Positions 26,698 to 35,677 are shown, counted from the first letter of the stretch. The stretch: 64,000 nucleotides of DNA from VXOI01 sp965197575 (GCA_965197575.1 OZ240214.1:1302001-1366000), one strand, 5' to 3'. The notes: generated by a model from the letters alone, not told the origin. A program made the numbers and translations.

Positions 26698-27819
26698 ATG
26701 GCCGATAGCACCGACGTTGCGATAATAGGGGGCGGGACCGCCGGGTGCGCGGTCGCCTACTACCTCGGGGAAGCCGGGGTCAAGTCGACCATCATCGAAC
26801 GGGAGGGAGTGGGCTCCCAGGCCTCGGGCTACGCCGCCGGCGGGCTGAACCCGCTACAGGGCGCGGGCATTCCAGGCCCCCTTGCCGAGTTCGCTTGGGA
26901 ATCGTTCAAGATGCACCACGGTCTGGCCGGCGCCCTTCTGGACCGGACAGGCATCGACTACCAGTTGCGGCAGGTCTCGGAAATCCGGCTGGCATTTGAC
27001 GACGCCGATTTGCCGGGCCTCCAGGAAACCGTCGACCTCTTTATGAGGACTCTCGGTTTCGCCGCCTCTTGGACCGAGCCGAGGATGTTGCAAAGCCTGG
27101 ATGACCGGGTGACGAACGAGGCCGTTGGCTGTGTATTCACCGTTGGCAACTACTCTCTGGACAGCATGGGATTCACGCAGGCTTTGGCTGCCGCCGCCCA
27201 ACGCTCAGGAGCGGCGGTGCGTCCTGGCACTGTATGCGGCTTGGAAGCACAGGGTGGCCGGGTTGGCCGGGTGCTGCTTGAGGACGGCGCGATTGAGTGC
27301 GGGCAGGTTGTGCTGGCGATGGGCCCCTGGTCGCGCCGCGCCGAGGCTTGGCTGGACGCCTACATCCCGGTGGACCCGTTGAAGGGCGAAATTCTCCGCA
27401 TGGAGCTGTCCGGCTCTACGCTGAAGCACGACGTATCCGGCGGCAGCGGCAGCCTCTACGCCAAGCCTGACGGACAGGTGTGGTGCGGCGTTACGGAGGA
27501 GTGGCGCGGCTTCGACCGCCAACCTCTGGCCGAGACCAAGGACCGTATCCTGGAGGGGGTAGCGCGGCTGCTTCCCGGCATCGCCGACGCCACCCTGGTC
27601 AAGCACACCGCCTGCCTGCGCCCGGTGACCCCGGACTGGCTGCCCATCCTGGGTCGAACACCAGGCTACGACAACGTCTACCTGGCCACCGGCGCGGGCA
27701 AGAAAGGCATCCTGCTGGCCCCGGCCATCGGCAAGTCCATAGCCGACCTAATCACCGGCGGCGAGACTGACCTGCCGATAGCTGACTTCTCGCCGGAACG
27801 CTTTGCCTCATGGTCCTGA
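26698..27819 (+). CDS. FAD-dependent oxidoreductase, DAO (glycine/D-amino-acid oxidase) family
   Basis: A 373-residue flavoprotein. The N-terminal dinucleotide-binding motif is AIIGGGTAGCAVAYYLGEAG with a downstream acidic residue in IIEREGVGSQASG. The C-terminal RPVTPDWLPILGRTPGYDNVYLATGAGKKGI is typical of the DAO family, which oxidises amines such as glycine, sarcosine or D-amino acids. The substrate is not determined. ATG 26698 follows GGCAGGGC. It lies opposite FmdB and is separated by 52 bp from the lipoprotein gene. Confidence 0.88.
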   Translation: MADSTDVAIIGGGTAGCAVAYYLGEAGVKSTIIEREGVGSQASGYAAGGLNPLQGAGIPGPLAEFAWESFKMHHGLAGALLDRTGIDYQLRQVSEIRLAFDDADLPGLQETVDLFMRTLGFAASWTEPRMLQSLDDRVTNEAVGCVFTVGNYSLDSMGFTQALAAAAQRSGAAVRPGTVCGLEAQGGRVGRVLLEDGAIECGQVVLAMGPWSRRAEAWLDAYIPVDPLKGEILRMELSGSTLKHDVSGGSGSLYAKPDGQVWCGVTEEWRGFDRQPLAETKDRILEGVARLLPGIADATLVKHTACLRPVTPDWLPILGRTPGYDNVYLATGAGKKGILLAPAIGKSIADLITGGETDLPIADFSPERFASWS

Positions 27820-27871
27820 GTCCAGAAAATGAAACGGCCCTGTGGTTGCCGTGCAGGGAGGTTTAGCTAGA

Positions 27872-29980
27872 ATGATAGGTTACTGTGTAGTGGCTATAGC
27901 GGCCGTAGGCATCTTTGCCGCCTGTGACGGGGCTTCCACCACACCCCCAGGTGAAGCTGAGTCCGTAGAGTCCGCTGCTACGGTAGGACCAGCTCCCACC
28001 CAGGCGTGGCTGACGACGCCAGAATCAACTCCCACATTAACTCGGCCACCTACATCGGCACCTGCCTCAACCCCAAATCCTACTCCAACGCATACATCAG
28101 CTATTGTCCCAACTCCAACATCATTACCTTCTCCCACTCCCACTCCGACACCCGTGCCCACACCGACACCGATTCCGCCTCCATCGGCCGACTTTTCCGC
28201 AGATGTACTAGACGGCGCAGCGCCACTCACCGTTAACTTCTCGCACACCTCCACGGGCGAGGTCTCAGCGGTGAGATGGGATTTTGGTGACGGCAGCCAC
28301 AGCGAAGAGATGTCACCGGTCCACGAATACACCACGGCCGGCGAGTTCGATGTCGAATTAAAGGTCGAAGGGCCCGGCGGGAACGACGCGGTCGTGCGTT
28401 CCCAGCTCATTACCGTGCGGCCGGGCCTTCCGGTCTCCTTCACAATGGTTGCAGAGAACCTGGAGGTACGTCCGAAGCAGTCGGTCCAGGCGCGGGTTAC
28501 GGCAACGGACGAGTTCGGCAACTCAGTATCAGTGAAGCCGGATTGGGAGGTCGTGAACGGCGGCGGCGACATATCTACTGATGGGACCTTCACCGCCGGG
28601 ACGCTGGCCGGGACCTTCACCGATACAATCGTTGCGTCCTTGGACCAGGACGGCCAGGCGCTTACCGCAAATGCCGATGTGGTTGTCCTGCCGGGACATA
28701 TTTACAGCGTCGTGCTGACTCCAATGGACATCTCGTTGCAGGTTGGAGAAGAGCGGCAGTTCTCGGTTGTGGTTTTCGACGAATTCGGAAACGAGGCGTC
28801 GGGCGCCCTGGTCCGTTGGTCTTCGCCGGACGACGCTGGATCTGTCGACGCCAACGGCCTGTTTACCGCGGGCAATGCCGCCGGTTCCTTTGCCAACGGA
28901 GTCCGGGTGGAAGCCGTGGAAGGATCTTATGGCGAAACGGCTGTTGCTACAGTGTCCGTCGGCCCCGGGCCGTTGACATCCATCGCTCTTGAGCCGACCT
29001 ATCTCACCTTGACACCCTCGACAGAGTTTCAATTCGGGGCGGAGGGATTTGACGAATTCGGCAACACGGTCGACTTGGCGTTCCTTTGGGGAGCCACAGG
29101 AGGTCTGGTGGACCAAGCCGGCAAGTACACGGCTCCAGAGCGAAGTGGCAGATACGAGATTACCGCACTCGGGCACGATCAAGGTATAACAATCGAAGGT
29201 AGGGGTGAAGTGATTGTGGGCTCGCCTCAATACGTCAAATGGCAGATTGGGCCCAATGCCACGCCGGAAGCCATTGAGGCCGCGATAGAAGGGGCTTGGC
29301 TGATGCACGAATACGCCTTATCGCTGGGGCTTCCAAAGATTGACCAGGAAATCACATTTTATCTCTATCACGACGTAAAGGGATTGGTACCCGCATGGGA
29401 AGCAGTCACTAGCGGGAATGCGGACCAGGACCGGGACTGGTCGGATGGAGCCGTCGCCGAGGTGTGGAGAGGCAGCGTCTTTATCACGACTTCCGCCTTC
29501 CCCGGTAGGGAGAATCTGATGGACGTGGTTGCCCACGAAGTTAGCCACGCACAAGGGTCAGCTATCAGTGGGTTCGAGATGCAGGGCGGGACGCATGAAG
29601 TGCAGTCGCACGGCCCGATCTGGCTTGTAGAGGGGATCGCTTATCTCCATGCTGATTTGGCTCTAGCCCGAGGCGGCGTCCATTCATATGACGATATTCG
29701 CTTTGTCCCCGGCGGAGAGTTTCCTCCGTTAAACCAACTTGAAACCAGAGAACAAACTTGGGTGGTCCAGGCAGGCGACTGGTACGGCAAATGGGCAGCA
29801 GAGCTATTGGCTTCCCTCGCGGGAGAAAGTGCGCTTTTCCGCTACTTCACTCTGTTGCAACCTGGGACCACCTGGCAGGAGGCCTTCCACGGCGCCTTCG
29901 GCATGACGGTTGACGAATTCTATGAGCTATTCAAAGCCCACAGCGAAGCGGGATTTCCGAAGCTGGAACTGGGCCCTTAG
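27872..29980 (+). CDS. Secreted lipoprotein with PKD, Ig-like repeats and gluzincin-type metalloprotease domain
   Basis: A 702-residue exported protein. ATG 27872 follows GGGAGG and starts a lipoprotein signal (hydrophobic stretch, then GIFAAC, Cys near residue 18). A Thr/Pro-rich linker follows (about residues 45-105), then a PKD domain with WDFGDGS, then three Big/invasin-like repeats each containing a DEFGN motif (residues about 200-455). The C-terminal domain has HEVSH (H555-H559), followed 28 residues on by LVEGIAYL (E587), the HExxH...E pattern of peptidase MA-like zinc proteases. It is probably a cell-surface protease or adhesin. The adjacent oxidoreductase gives no clue to its role. 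Confidence 0.85.
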   Translation: MIGYCVVAIAAVGIFAACDGASTTPPGEAESVESAATVGPAPTQAWLTTPESTPTLTRPPTSAPASTPNPTPTHTSAIVPTPTSLPSPTPTPTPVPTPTPIPPPSADFSADVLDGAAPLTVNFSHTSTGEVSAVRWDFGDGSHSEEMSPVHEYTTAGEFDVELKVEGPGGNDAVVRSQLITVRPGLPVSFTMVAENLEVRPKQSVQARVTATDEFGNSVSVKPDWEVVNGGGDISTDGTFTAGTLAGTFTDTIVASLDQDGQALTANADVVVLPGHIYSVVLTPMDISLQVGEERQFSVVVFDEFGNEASGALVRWSSPDDAGSVDANGLFTAGNAAGSFANGVRVEAVEGSYGETAVATVSVGPGPLTSIALEPTYLTLTPSTEFQFGAEGFDEFGNTVDLAFLWGATGGLVDQAGKYTAPERSGRYEITALGHDQGITIEGRGEVIVGSPQYVKWQIGPNATPEAIEAAIEGAWLMHEYALSLGLPKIDQEITFYLYHDVKGLVPAWEAVTSGNADQDRDWSDGAVAEVWRGSVFITTSAFPGRENLMDVVAHEVSHAQGSAISGFEMQGGTHEVQSHGPIWLVEGIAYLHADLALARGGVHSYDDIRFVPGGEFPPLNQLETREQTWVVQAGDWYGKWAAELLASLAGESALFRYFTLLQPGTTWQEAFHGAFGMTVDEFYELFKAHSEAGFPKLELGP

Positions 29981-30570
29981 GCAAGCCTGCGCCGCTCGCT
30001 GGCTGGTTCGCTCAGATAGCTCCATGCACGTCCTCACCGACGAGGGTCTGACCTACCTAACACACCGGAACCCCGCCGCCTTCCGGGTTGATATCTCCTT
30101 CTACTGGATTGTGTATCGGACCATGGAATAGGCTCATTACCCCCCGATGTACTATCAACAGCGACACGCTCCAAGAAGCGGTGACGCCTTTGATGTCCAA
30201 AGGCCAGTTCGGGGCGCGGGACTGGCACAAGCACCCGTGAAAAAAACGGCGACGGCAGGGGCGCGGCGGAAAGCTGGCGGAACTGCGTAAGCAGCGAGGC
30301 GACAAGCTAACCGGTAATCATCGTCCGCCGTGAGCTGCGTAAGCGGCTCCGCACCTCGGACGAGGGCAAGGCCGTGGAAACCGCCGTAGGCAAACTACTG
30401 GCAGGTGCATAGGAGCGCCGAGGGCGGCTTCCGCAGCGTCGCCTAAGCCACCGTGAAGGACGGCTACTTCCACCACAGGCCCAGGGTCAGGCAGCGCGCG
30501 GCAACCTCAACCGCTCAACCCTGGTCAGCCTACTCCGCGCATCGGCCAGGGCAACCTGTAGCCAGCGCAG
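29981..30570. other. Non-coding, apparently decayed intergenic region
   Basis: About 590 bp with only short interrupted frames on both strands. Segments such as ELRKRLRTSDEGKAVETAVG (about 30330-30390) look protein-like but I cannot assign a family. Together with the CoA-transferase remnant that follows, it looks like eroded gene debris. No RNA gene or clear promoter is seen. Confidence 0.5.
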
Positions 30571-30837
30571 GTGGTCCGCGTTTCATCCCCGGTCCACAGC
30601 GCCCGCCACCCGGCCGTCCGCGCCGCCGGGCTTATCGTGGGCCGGGAGCATCCCGGATTCGGCATGGCCGACACCCTGGACCCGGTGTCCCGCCTGTCGG
30701 GCACTCCGTCGCGGCTCGGCCGCCCCACGCCGGTGTTGGGCGCGGACACCGACGAAATCCTGGGCGAGGCCGGCTATAGCGCCGAGCAAATCAGCGCCCT
30801 CAAATCCGACCGCGCGGTCGTACAGGTCACGCGCTAA
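30571..30837 (+). pseudogene. CaiB/BaiF CoA-transferase remnant (C-terminal fragment)
   Basis: The 88-codon open frame encodes the C-terminal end of a family III CoA-transferase: GREHPGFGMADTLDP, RLSGTPSRLGRPTPVLGADTDEIL, then AGYSAEQISALKSD. This matches the HPxxG ... RLSxTP ... PxLGxHTDEVL ... GYSxxEIxxL ending of CaiB-type enzymes. The remaining 300 or so residues are missing, and upstream DNA has no matching frame, so it is a decayed relic. Intact paralogues lie at 58680-61137. Confidence 0.75.
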
Positions 30838-30953
30838 AACTGAAAAATCTCTGCGCTCTCAGCGCCCCCTGGGTTTAATCCGTCCCCTCGGAAGGTGGCA
30901 GGTATAACGGGCTCATGCTAAACTAGCGGTACCCCGCAGGGAGAGGCGAGGAA

Positions 30954-33152
30954 TTGCTCCGCATCTACAATACCCTGTCGAAGCGCATCGAAGAGATTGA
31001 GCCGTCCCGGCCGGGGATCGTCCGCATGTATACCTGCGGCCCCACGGTCTACCGCGATGCCCACATCGGCAACCTGCGCACCTACCTTATGGCCGACTGG
31101 GTCCGCCGCGCGCTGATCCATCACGGCTTGGAAGTCCAGCACGTCAAGAACATCACCGACGTGGGCCATATGCGCCAAGAGTTGGTGGAGACCGGCGGCG
31201 ACAAGATGATCCTGGCCGCCCTCGCCGAGGGCAAGACCGTCCAGGAAATCGCCGACATGTACGCGGGACGGTTCCACCGGGACGAAGCCCGCCTGAACAT
31301 CCTCGAGGCGGCGGTCTTCCCTTGGGCCAGCCAACACATCCCGGAGATGATTTCCATCGTCGAGACCCTGCTGGCCAAGGGCCACGCTTACGAAAGGGGC
31401 GGCAACATATACTTCGACGTTCCCAGCTTCGGGGAGTACGGCAAGCTATCACGGAACACCGGCACGGACCTGCTGGAAGGCGTCCGCGCCGAAGCGGACC
31501 CGCTCAAACGGGACCCCCGCGACTTCACCCTCTGGAAAGCGGCGGAGCCGGGCCGCGACGTGAAGTGGGACAGTCCCTGGGGACCCGGTTTCCCCGGCTG
31601 GCATATCGAATGTTCCGCCATGGCCTCCAAATACTTGGGCAATAGCTTCGACATTCACACCGGAGGCGTCGACAACATTTTCCCGCACCACGAGGACGAA
31701 ATCGCGCAGAGCGAGGCGGCCTTCGGCGAGGAGCACGTCCGCTACTGGATACATGGGCAACACCTGCTGGCCGACGGGGCCAAGATGGCCAAGTCGTCGG
31801 GCAACGTCTTCTTGATCGAAGAGTTGATCGAGCGGGGCTTCGACCCCTTGACCTTCCGCTACCTGTGCATGAGCATCCTCTACCGCCATCGTATGAACTT
31901 CACGTTCACCTCGCTCAAGGCGGCGGAGAAGGCCCTGACCAGCCTTCGCCAGCGGGTCTGGCTCTGGAGCCAGCAGCCCGAAGTGAACGGACACAGCGAA
32001 TTGGCCGAGGAGTTCCGGCGCAGGTTTTGGGACGCGGTCGATGACGACCTGGACCTTCCCGGCGCGCTGGCCCTCACTTGGGAGATGGTGCGCGCCGACC
32101 TGCCCGACCGGGCCAAGCTCGACCTGATCCTGGAGTTTGACCAGATGTTTGGCCTCGACCTGCATAACGCGCCGTCGGTCAACACCGTCGGGGAGGAGAT
32201 CGTGGTCGCGGTCAGGCAGCGGGACACCCTCCGGCGGCAGGAAACCTTCGACACCGCCGACTCCATGCGGAACCAACTGGCCGCCGACGGTTACGTGGTG
32301 GAGGACGCTCCCGATGGCACCCGTGTGCGTCCCAAGACCTCGATGGAGCAGCGTCTGGAGCGGTGGAGCGCGGTCTCGTCCTCTCGTGAAGTCGAGTCCC
32401 TGCTCGACCGGCCGCCGGAGTACGACTTCACCTTCATCCTGAACGCCTACGGGTACCCGGAGGACGTGGAACGCTGCGTCAACGCCATGCTCAAGCATTC
32501 CGAGGGCCGCTCCGCCGAGATCATCGTCATCGACAGCGGCTCCACCGACGGCACCGGCGAGTTGCTGGAAGAAATGCAGCGGCAACACCGGAACATCAGG
32601 GTGGTCCACTGCGACCACGTGATCGGCGACGCCGCCAGCAAGAACATCGGCATCAAGCGGAGCCTCGGCAGGCACGTCATAATCGTCGACGGCTCCGCCG
32701 AAATCGTCGGCGACATCCTGGGGCCGGTGGCCGCTCAATTGAGCGACCCGACCGTCGGGGTATTCGGCCCCTACGGCCTCACCACCGACGACCTCCAGCA
32801 TTTCCACGAAGAGGTGGACTCGGGCGACGCCGACGCGATGCAGGCGTACCTGATGGCCTTCCGCCGGGAAGCGGTGAACACCGTCGGGCTGATGCGCGAA
32901 GTGTTCCGCTTCTACCGCAATCTCGACATCGACTACTGCTTCCAGTTCAAGGACAAGGGTTTCCGGGTGGTGGCCGACTCCTCGCTGCCGCTGGTGCGCC
33001 ACGAGCACCGGCAGTGGACCGAGCTGGACGACAACCAGCGCGACGAGCTCAGCCGCAAGAATTTCGGCCGCTTCCTCAAGCGTTGGGGCAACCGTCCCGA
33101 CCTTCTCATCACCGCCGGCGGCAGAGGATTCGGCGGGGGCTTCCGCCACTAA
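30954..33152 (+). CDS. cysS: Cysteinyl-tRNA synthetase fused to a GT2-type glycosyltransferase domain
   Basis: A 732-residue two-domain protein in one uninterrupted frame. Residues 1 to about 461 are a complete CysRS: zinc Cys C28, HIGN (37-40) in CGPTVYRDAHIGN, the zinc region GWHIECSAM, HTGGVDNIFPHHEDE, and KMAKS (277-281, a KMSKS variant). The end of the CysRS unit, with ADSMRNQLAADGY and the final DGTRVRPK, is intact. After a linker of about 28 residues, residues 490-732 form a GT-A fold: FTFILNAYGYPEDVERC, VIDSGSTDGTGEL (D527), GDAASKNIGIKRSLGRHV, then VDGS (D579) where a DxD would be expected. The start TTG 30954 follows GAGGCGAGGA. I know of no standard CysRS with this appendage. meaB starts 17 bp downstream. 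Confidence 0.93.
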   Translation: MLRIYNTLSKRIEEIEPSRPGIVRMYTCGPTVYRDAHIGNLRTYLMADWVRRALIHHGLEVQHVKNITDVGHMRQELVETGGDKMILAALAEGKTVQEIADMYAGRFHRDEARLNILEAAVFPWASQHIPEMISIVETLLAKGHAYERGGNIYFDVPSFGEYGKLSRNTGTDLLEGVRAEADPLKRDPRDFTLWKAAEPGRDVKWDSPWGPGFPGWHIECSAMASKYLGNSFDIHTGGVDNIFPHHEDEIAQSEAAFGEEHVRYWIHGQHLLADGAKMAKSSGNVFLIEELIERGFDPLTFRYLCMSILYRHRMNFTFTSLKAAEKALTSLRQRVWLWSQQPEVNGHSELAEEFRRRFWDAVDDDLDLPGALALTWEMVRADLPDRAKLDLILEFDQMFGLDLHNAPSVNTVGEEIVVAVRQRDTLRRQETFDTADSMRNQLAADGYVVEDAPDGTRVRPKTSMEQRLERWSAVSSSREVESLLDRPPEYDFTFILNAYGYPEDVERCVNAMLKHSEGRSAEIIVIDSGSTDGTGELLEEMQRQHRNIRVVHCDHVIGDAASKNIGIKRSLGRHVIIVDGSAEIVGDILGPVAAQLSDPTVGVFGPYGLTTDDLQHFHEEVDSGDADAMQAYLMAFRREAVNTVGLMREVFRFYRNLDIDYCFQFKDKGFRVVADSSLPLVRHEHRQWTELDDNQRDELSRKNFGRFLKRWGNRPDLLITAGGRGFGGGFRH

Positions 33153-33169
33153 TCCCCCGTCTTTGACCG

Positions 33170-34120
33170 TTGACTGACTTCGCGAAACGGCTCCTGGCGG
33201 GCGACCAGCGCACCTTGTCCCGGTTGATAACGATGCTGGAACGGGGCGACTCGGCGGCGGCGGACGTCATGAAGGCGGTCGACGCCCGCACCGGCCGCTC
33301 CTATAATGTCGGCATCACCGGGCCGCCCGGCGCCGGCAAGAGCACCGTCGTCGACCAGCTCACGAAACTTGTCCGCTCCTTGGACAAGCGGGTCGGCATC
33401 ATCGCCGTAGACCCTACCAGCCCCTTCAGCGGCGGCGCGCTTTTGGGCGACCGCATCCGTATGCAACGCCACTACCTCGACCCCGGCGTCTTCATCCGCA
33501 GCGTGGCCACCCGCGGCCAGGCCGGGGGCCTTCCGCGCATCGTCAAGAGCATCGTCCGCGCTCTCGACGCAGCCGGCACAGACGTGGTGATTGTGGAAAC
33601 GGTGGGCGTGGGGCAGACCGAGTTGGGAATCATGGGCGTGGCTGACACGGTGGTCGTCGCCTTGATGCCAGAGTCCGGGGACGCCATCCAGGCCCTCAAA
33701 GCTGGCGTCATGGAAATCGCCGACGTTTACTTGGTCAACAAGGCCGACCGGGAAGGCGCGGAGCAGATGGCGGCCGCCATTACGGGTATGCTGCATATGT
33801 CCTTGACGACACCAGACTGGCCGCCGCCGGTGATGCTGACCGCCGCCAGCGCCGGACGTGGCATCGACGAGCTATGGGGCAAGCTGGAGGAGCACCGGGC
33901 CTACCTTGAGGCCAGCGGAGAGCTCCGCAAACGCCGTGGCCGGCACCGCGCCCAAGAATTCCTGGAGGCAGTGGAGGAGGAGCTTACGCGGCGGCTGCGC
34001 CGTCTTGTCAAGCAGGACCCGGACCTGACGGCCATCCTGGAGAAAGTCGCGCTCAAAGAGGCCGAACCGTACTCCTCGGCCCTGGAATTCCTGAAAAGTT
34101 CAAACAAACTTCCGCTCTAA
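33170..34120 (+). CDS. meaB: Methylmalonyl-CoA mutase-associated GTPase MeaB
   Basis: A 316-residue G3E-family GTPase that guards and loads adenosylcobalamin on acyl-CoA mutases. The P-loop is GPPGAGKST (about residues 51-59), followed by DPTSPFSGGALLGDRIRM, ATRGQAGGLP, ETVGVGQTE and NKAD, all canonical MeaB/ArgK motifs. The C-terminal dimerisation arm is present. The start is TTG 33170, 17 bp after the CysRS fusion. No mutase gene is in the window, but the cobalt/B12 block at the left end fits a B12-using cell. Confidence 0.94.
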   Translation: MTDFAKRLLAGDQRTLSRLITMLERGDSAAADVMKAVDARTGRSYNVGITGPPGAGKSTVVDQLTKLVRSLDKRVGIIAVDPTSPFSGGALLGDRIRMQRHYLDPGVFIRSVATRGQAGGLPRIVKSIVRALDAAGTDVVIVETVGVGQTELGIMGVADTVVVALMPESGDAIQALKAGVMEIADVYLVNKADREGAEQMAAAITGMLHMSLTTPDWPPPVMLTAASAGRGIDELWGKLEEHRAYLEASGELRKRRGRHRAQEFLEAVEEELTRRLRRLVKQDPDLTAILEKVALKEAEPYSSALEFLKSSNKLPL

Positions 34121-34125
34121 AAGTA

Positions 34126-34156
34126 TTGCACACCCCAATGGGGGATGTGATATTAT
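34126..34156 (+). promoter_or_regulatory. Extended -10 promoter of hpf with an internal palindrome
   Basis: TTGCAC (34126-34131) and TGATATTAT (TG at 34148-34149, TATTAT at 34151-34156), spacer 19 bp with an extended -10. The imperfect palindrome CACACCCC-AAT-GGGGGATGTG (34129-34149) fills the spacer and could be an operator. Confidence 0.55.
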
Positions 34157-34206
34157 ATTCACCCGCTCGGCGGCAGGGGAGATTCCAGAACGCGGGAGGT
34201 GCAACA

Positions 34207-34587
34207 GTGGACCTTCGCATTCAAGGCAGAAACCTGGATATTACCCCCTTGGTCCAGGAGCACGTGGCCGCCAAGCTTGCCATGATGGACCGTCACCTGC
34301 CCAACATTTCCCGGGCGGAAGTGGAACTGGCGTCCGAAGCGACCCGGTCCAACAAGGACAAGGTCGTGGCGCAGGTTACTCTGGCCACCGGCGGGCAGTT
34401 GCTCCGCACCCAACAGCGCGGCCCCAACGCCAAAGCGGCGGTCAACGCCGCGGTACACGCGCTGGACCGGCAGATAAAGCGGTACAAGAGCCAAGTCTAC
34501 CGCAGCGAACGGGAGTCTCGCGGCGCCCTGGACCCGTTCCGGGAATTGCTGGCGGAGGTTGAGCCCGAGGAAACGCCCGTGCGCTAG
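34207..34587 (+). CDS. hpf: Ribosome hibernation promoting factor, short type
   Basis: A 126-residue HPF/RaiA (S30AE) protein that binds the 30S decoding region and idles ribosomes. The start GTG 34207 has GGGAGG (34195-34200) upstream and gives the family N-terminus VDLRIQGRNLDITP. The beta-alpha-beta-beta-beta-alpha pattern ends in the helix AVNAAVHALDRQIKRYK. The C-terminal dimerisation domain of long HPF is missing; only a short acidic tail follows. It has its own promoter and two downstream terminators, so it is likely monocistronic and growth-phase controlled. Confidence 0.9.
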   Translation: MDLRIQGRNLDITPLVQEHVAAKLAMMDRHLPNISRAEVELASEATRSNKDKVVAQVTLATGGQLLRTQQRGPNAKAAVNAAVHALDRQIKRYKSQVYRSERESRGALDPFRELLAEVEPEETPVR

Positions 34588-34628
34588 CTAGCGCCGTTCC
34601 CCCTAGCGAGGCCGCCGGTGTTGGTTCT

Positions 34629-34669
34629 GCCCAGAGACGAATTCCCCGTCGTCTCTGGGCCAATTTTTT
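34629..34669 (+). terminator. Intrinsic terminator of hpf
   Basis: A 12-bp perfect stem GCCCAGAGACGA / TCGTCTCTGGGC (34629-34640, 34649-34660) followed by CAATTTTTT. Confidence 0.9.
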
Positions 34670-34711
34670 GATAACCCTTCCCAGACCTAGCCCTGCCGGA
34701 TCTTCACAATG

Positions 34712-34753
34712 AAAATGGCCGGGCGCTCAGGTTAACGAGCGCCCGGCCATTTT
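34712..34753. terminator. Bidirectional terminator between hpf and the slipin gene
   Basis: A 17-bp perfect inverted repeat AAAATGGCCGGGCGCTC / GAGCGCCCGGCCATTTT (34712-34728, 34737-34753). It has A- and T-rich ends on both sides, so it can terminate transcripts from either strand. Confidence 0.85.
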
Positions 34754-34784
34754 CATTCCTGCCTTATGTCGCGCAGCCGACCGG

Positions 34785-35666
34785 CTACGAAGTGCCGTTG
34801 CCCTGGCGGTCGCCGTTGCCGCCGCCGGTGTTGCCGCCCATCGACATGAAGTTGCCCAGCATGGAGGTGAACTCCATCGGGAAGATCCACTTGGTCGATG
34901 GGCTGTCGCCCAACGCCTTCAGCGTGTCGAAGTACTGGAGGCTCATGGTCTTGCCGTCGACGGTGTTGGCTACTTGGTAGACCCGGTCCAGGGCCTCGCT
35001 GAAACCGGCGGCCCGCAACACCGCCGCCTGCTGCTCGCCTTCAGCCTCCAGGATTGCCGACTGACGCTTGCCCTCGGCCGAAAGGATCGCCGACTGTTTC
35101 TCGCCCTCGGCCCGGTTGATCTGCGACTGACGCGCGCCCTCGGACTCGGTGATCTCGGCCGTTTTGATGGCCTCGGCCGACTTCTCCCGCTCCATCGCCG
35201 CTTTCACGCCAGGGGGCGGGTCGATCTCGTTGATCTCCACCTGCGATACCTTGACGCCCCAGCGTTCGGTCACCTCGTCCATCCGCACCTGCAACGAATC
35301 CCTGATTCGCTCGCGCTCGGCCAAGGCATCGGACAGAGTGGTCGCGCCGATAACCGCCCGCAGCGTGGCGAAGGCCAGGTTGACCACCGCCAACTCGAAG
35401 TTCTGGACGTCCAGCACCGACCGCTGGGCCAGCTCTTCCATGACCCGGTAGTAGATGACGAAGTCCATGTCCACCACCACGTTGTCCGAGGTGATGTATT
35501 TCTGGGTGGGCACCCGGGCCACCCGCTCTCGCAGGTCTACCTTGGTGCCGTGAAACACAAAGGGAATAAGGATGTGAAATCCCGGTGAGCGGGTGCCCAC
35601 GTAGGTGCCGAACCGCTGGACCACCATCCGCTGGTACTGCTGGACTACGACCAGTCCTGCCGCCAT
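34785..35666 (-). CDS. SPFH/band-7 protein (slipin) lacking a membrane anchor
   Basis: A 293-residue stomatin-like protein. ATG 35666 has an AAAGGAGGAAG ribosome site, so the start is secure. It opens directly with QQYQRMVVQRFGTYVGTRSPGFHILIPF, the SPFH core, with no N-terminal transmembrane helix as most slipins have. A conserved TEIDPPPGVKAAMEREKSAEA-like region follows, then repeats AEGEKQSAILSAEGKRQSAILEAEGEQQAAVLRAAG in a coiled coil (about residues 180-225), then a Gly/Asn-rich tail. It is 11 bp downstream of nfeD in the same operon, the known slipin-NfeD pairing involved in membrane microdomain and stomatin turnover. Confidence 0.9.
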   Translation of the reverse strand: MAAGLVVVQQYQRMVVQRFGTYVGTRSPGFHILIPFVFHGTKVDLRERVARVPTQKYITSDNVVVDMDFVIYYRVMEELAQRSVLDVQNFELAVVNLAFATLRAVIGATTLSDALAERERIRDSLQVRMDEVTERWGVKVSQVEINEIDPPPGVKAAMEREKSAEAIKTAEITESEGARQSQINRAEGEKQSAILSAEGKRQSAILEAEGEQQAAVLRAAGFSEALDRVYQVANTVDGKTMSLQYFDTLKALGDSPSTKWIFPMEFTSMLGNFMSMGGNTGGGNGDRQGNGTS

Positions 35667-35677
35667 GACTTCCTCCT

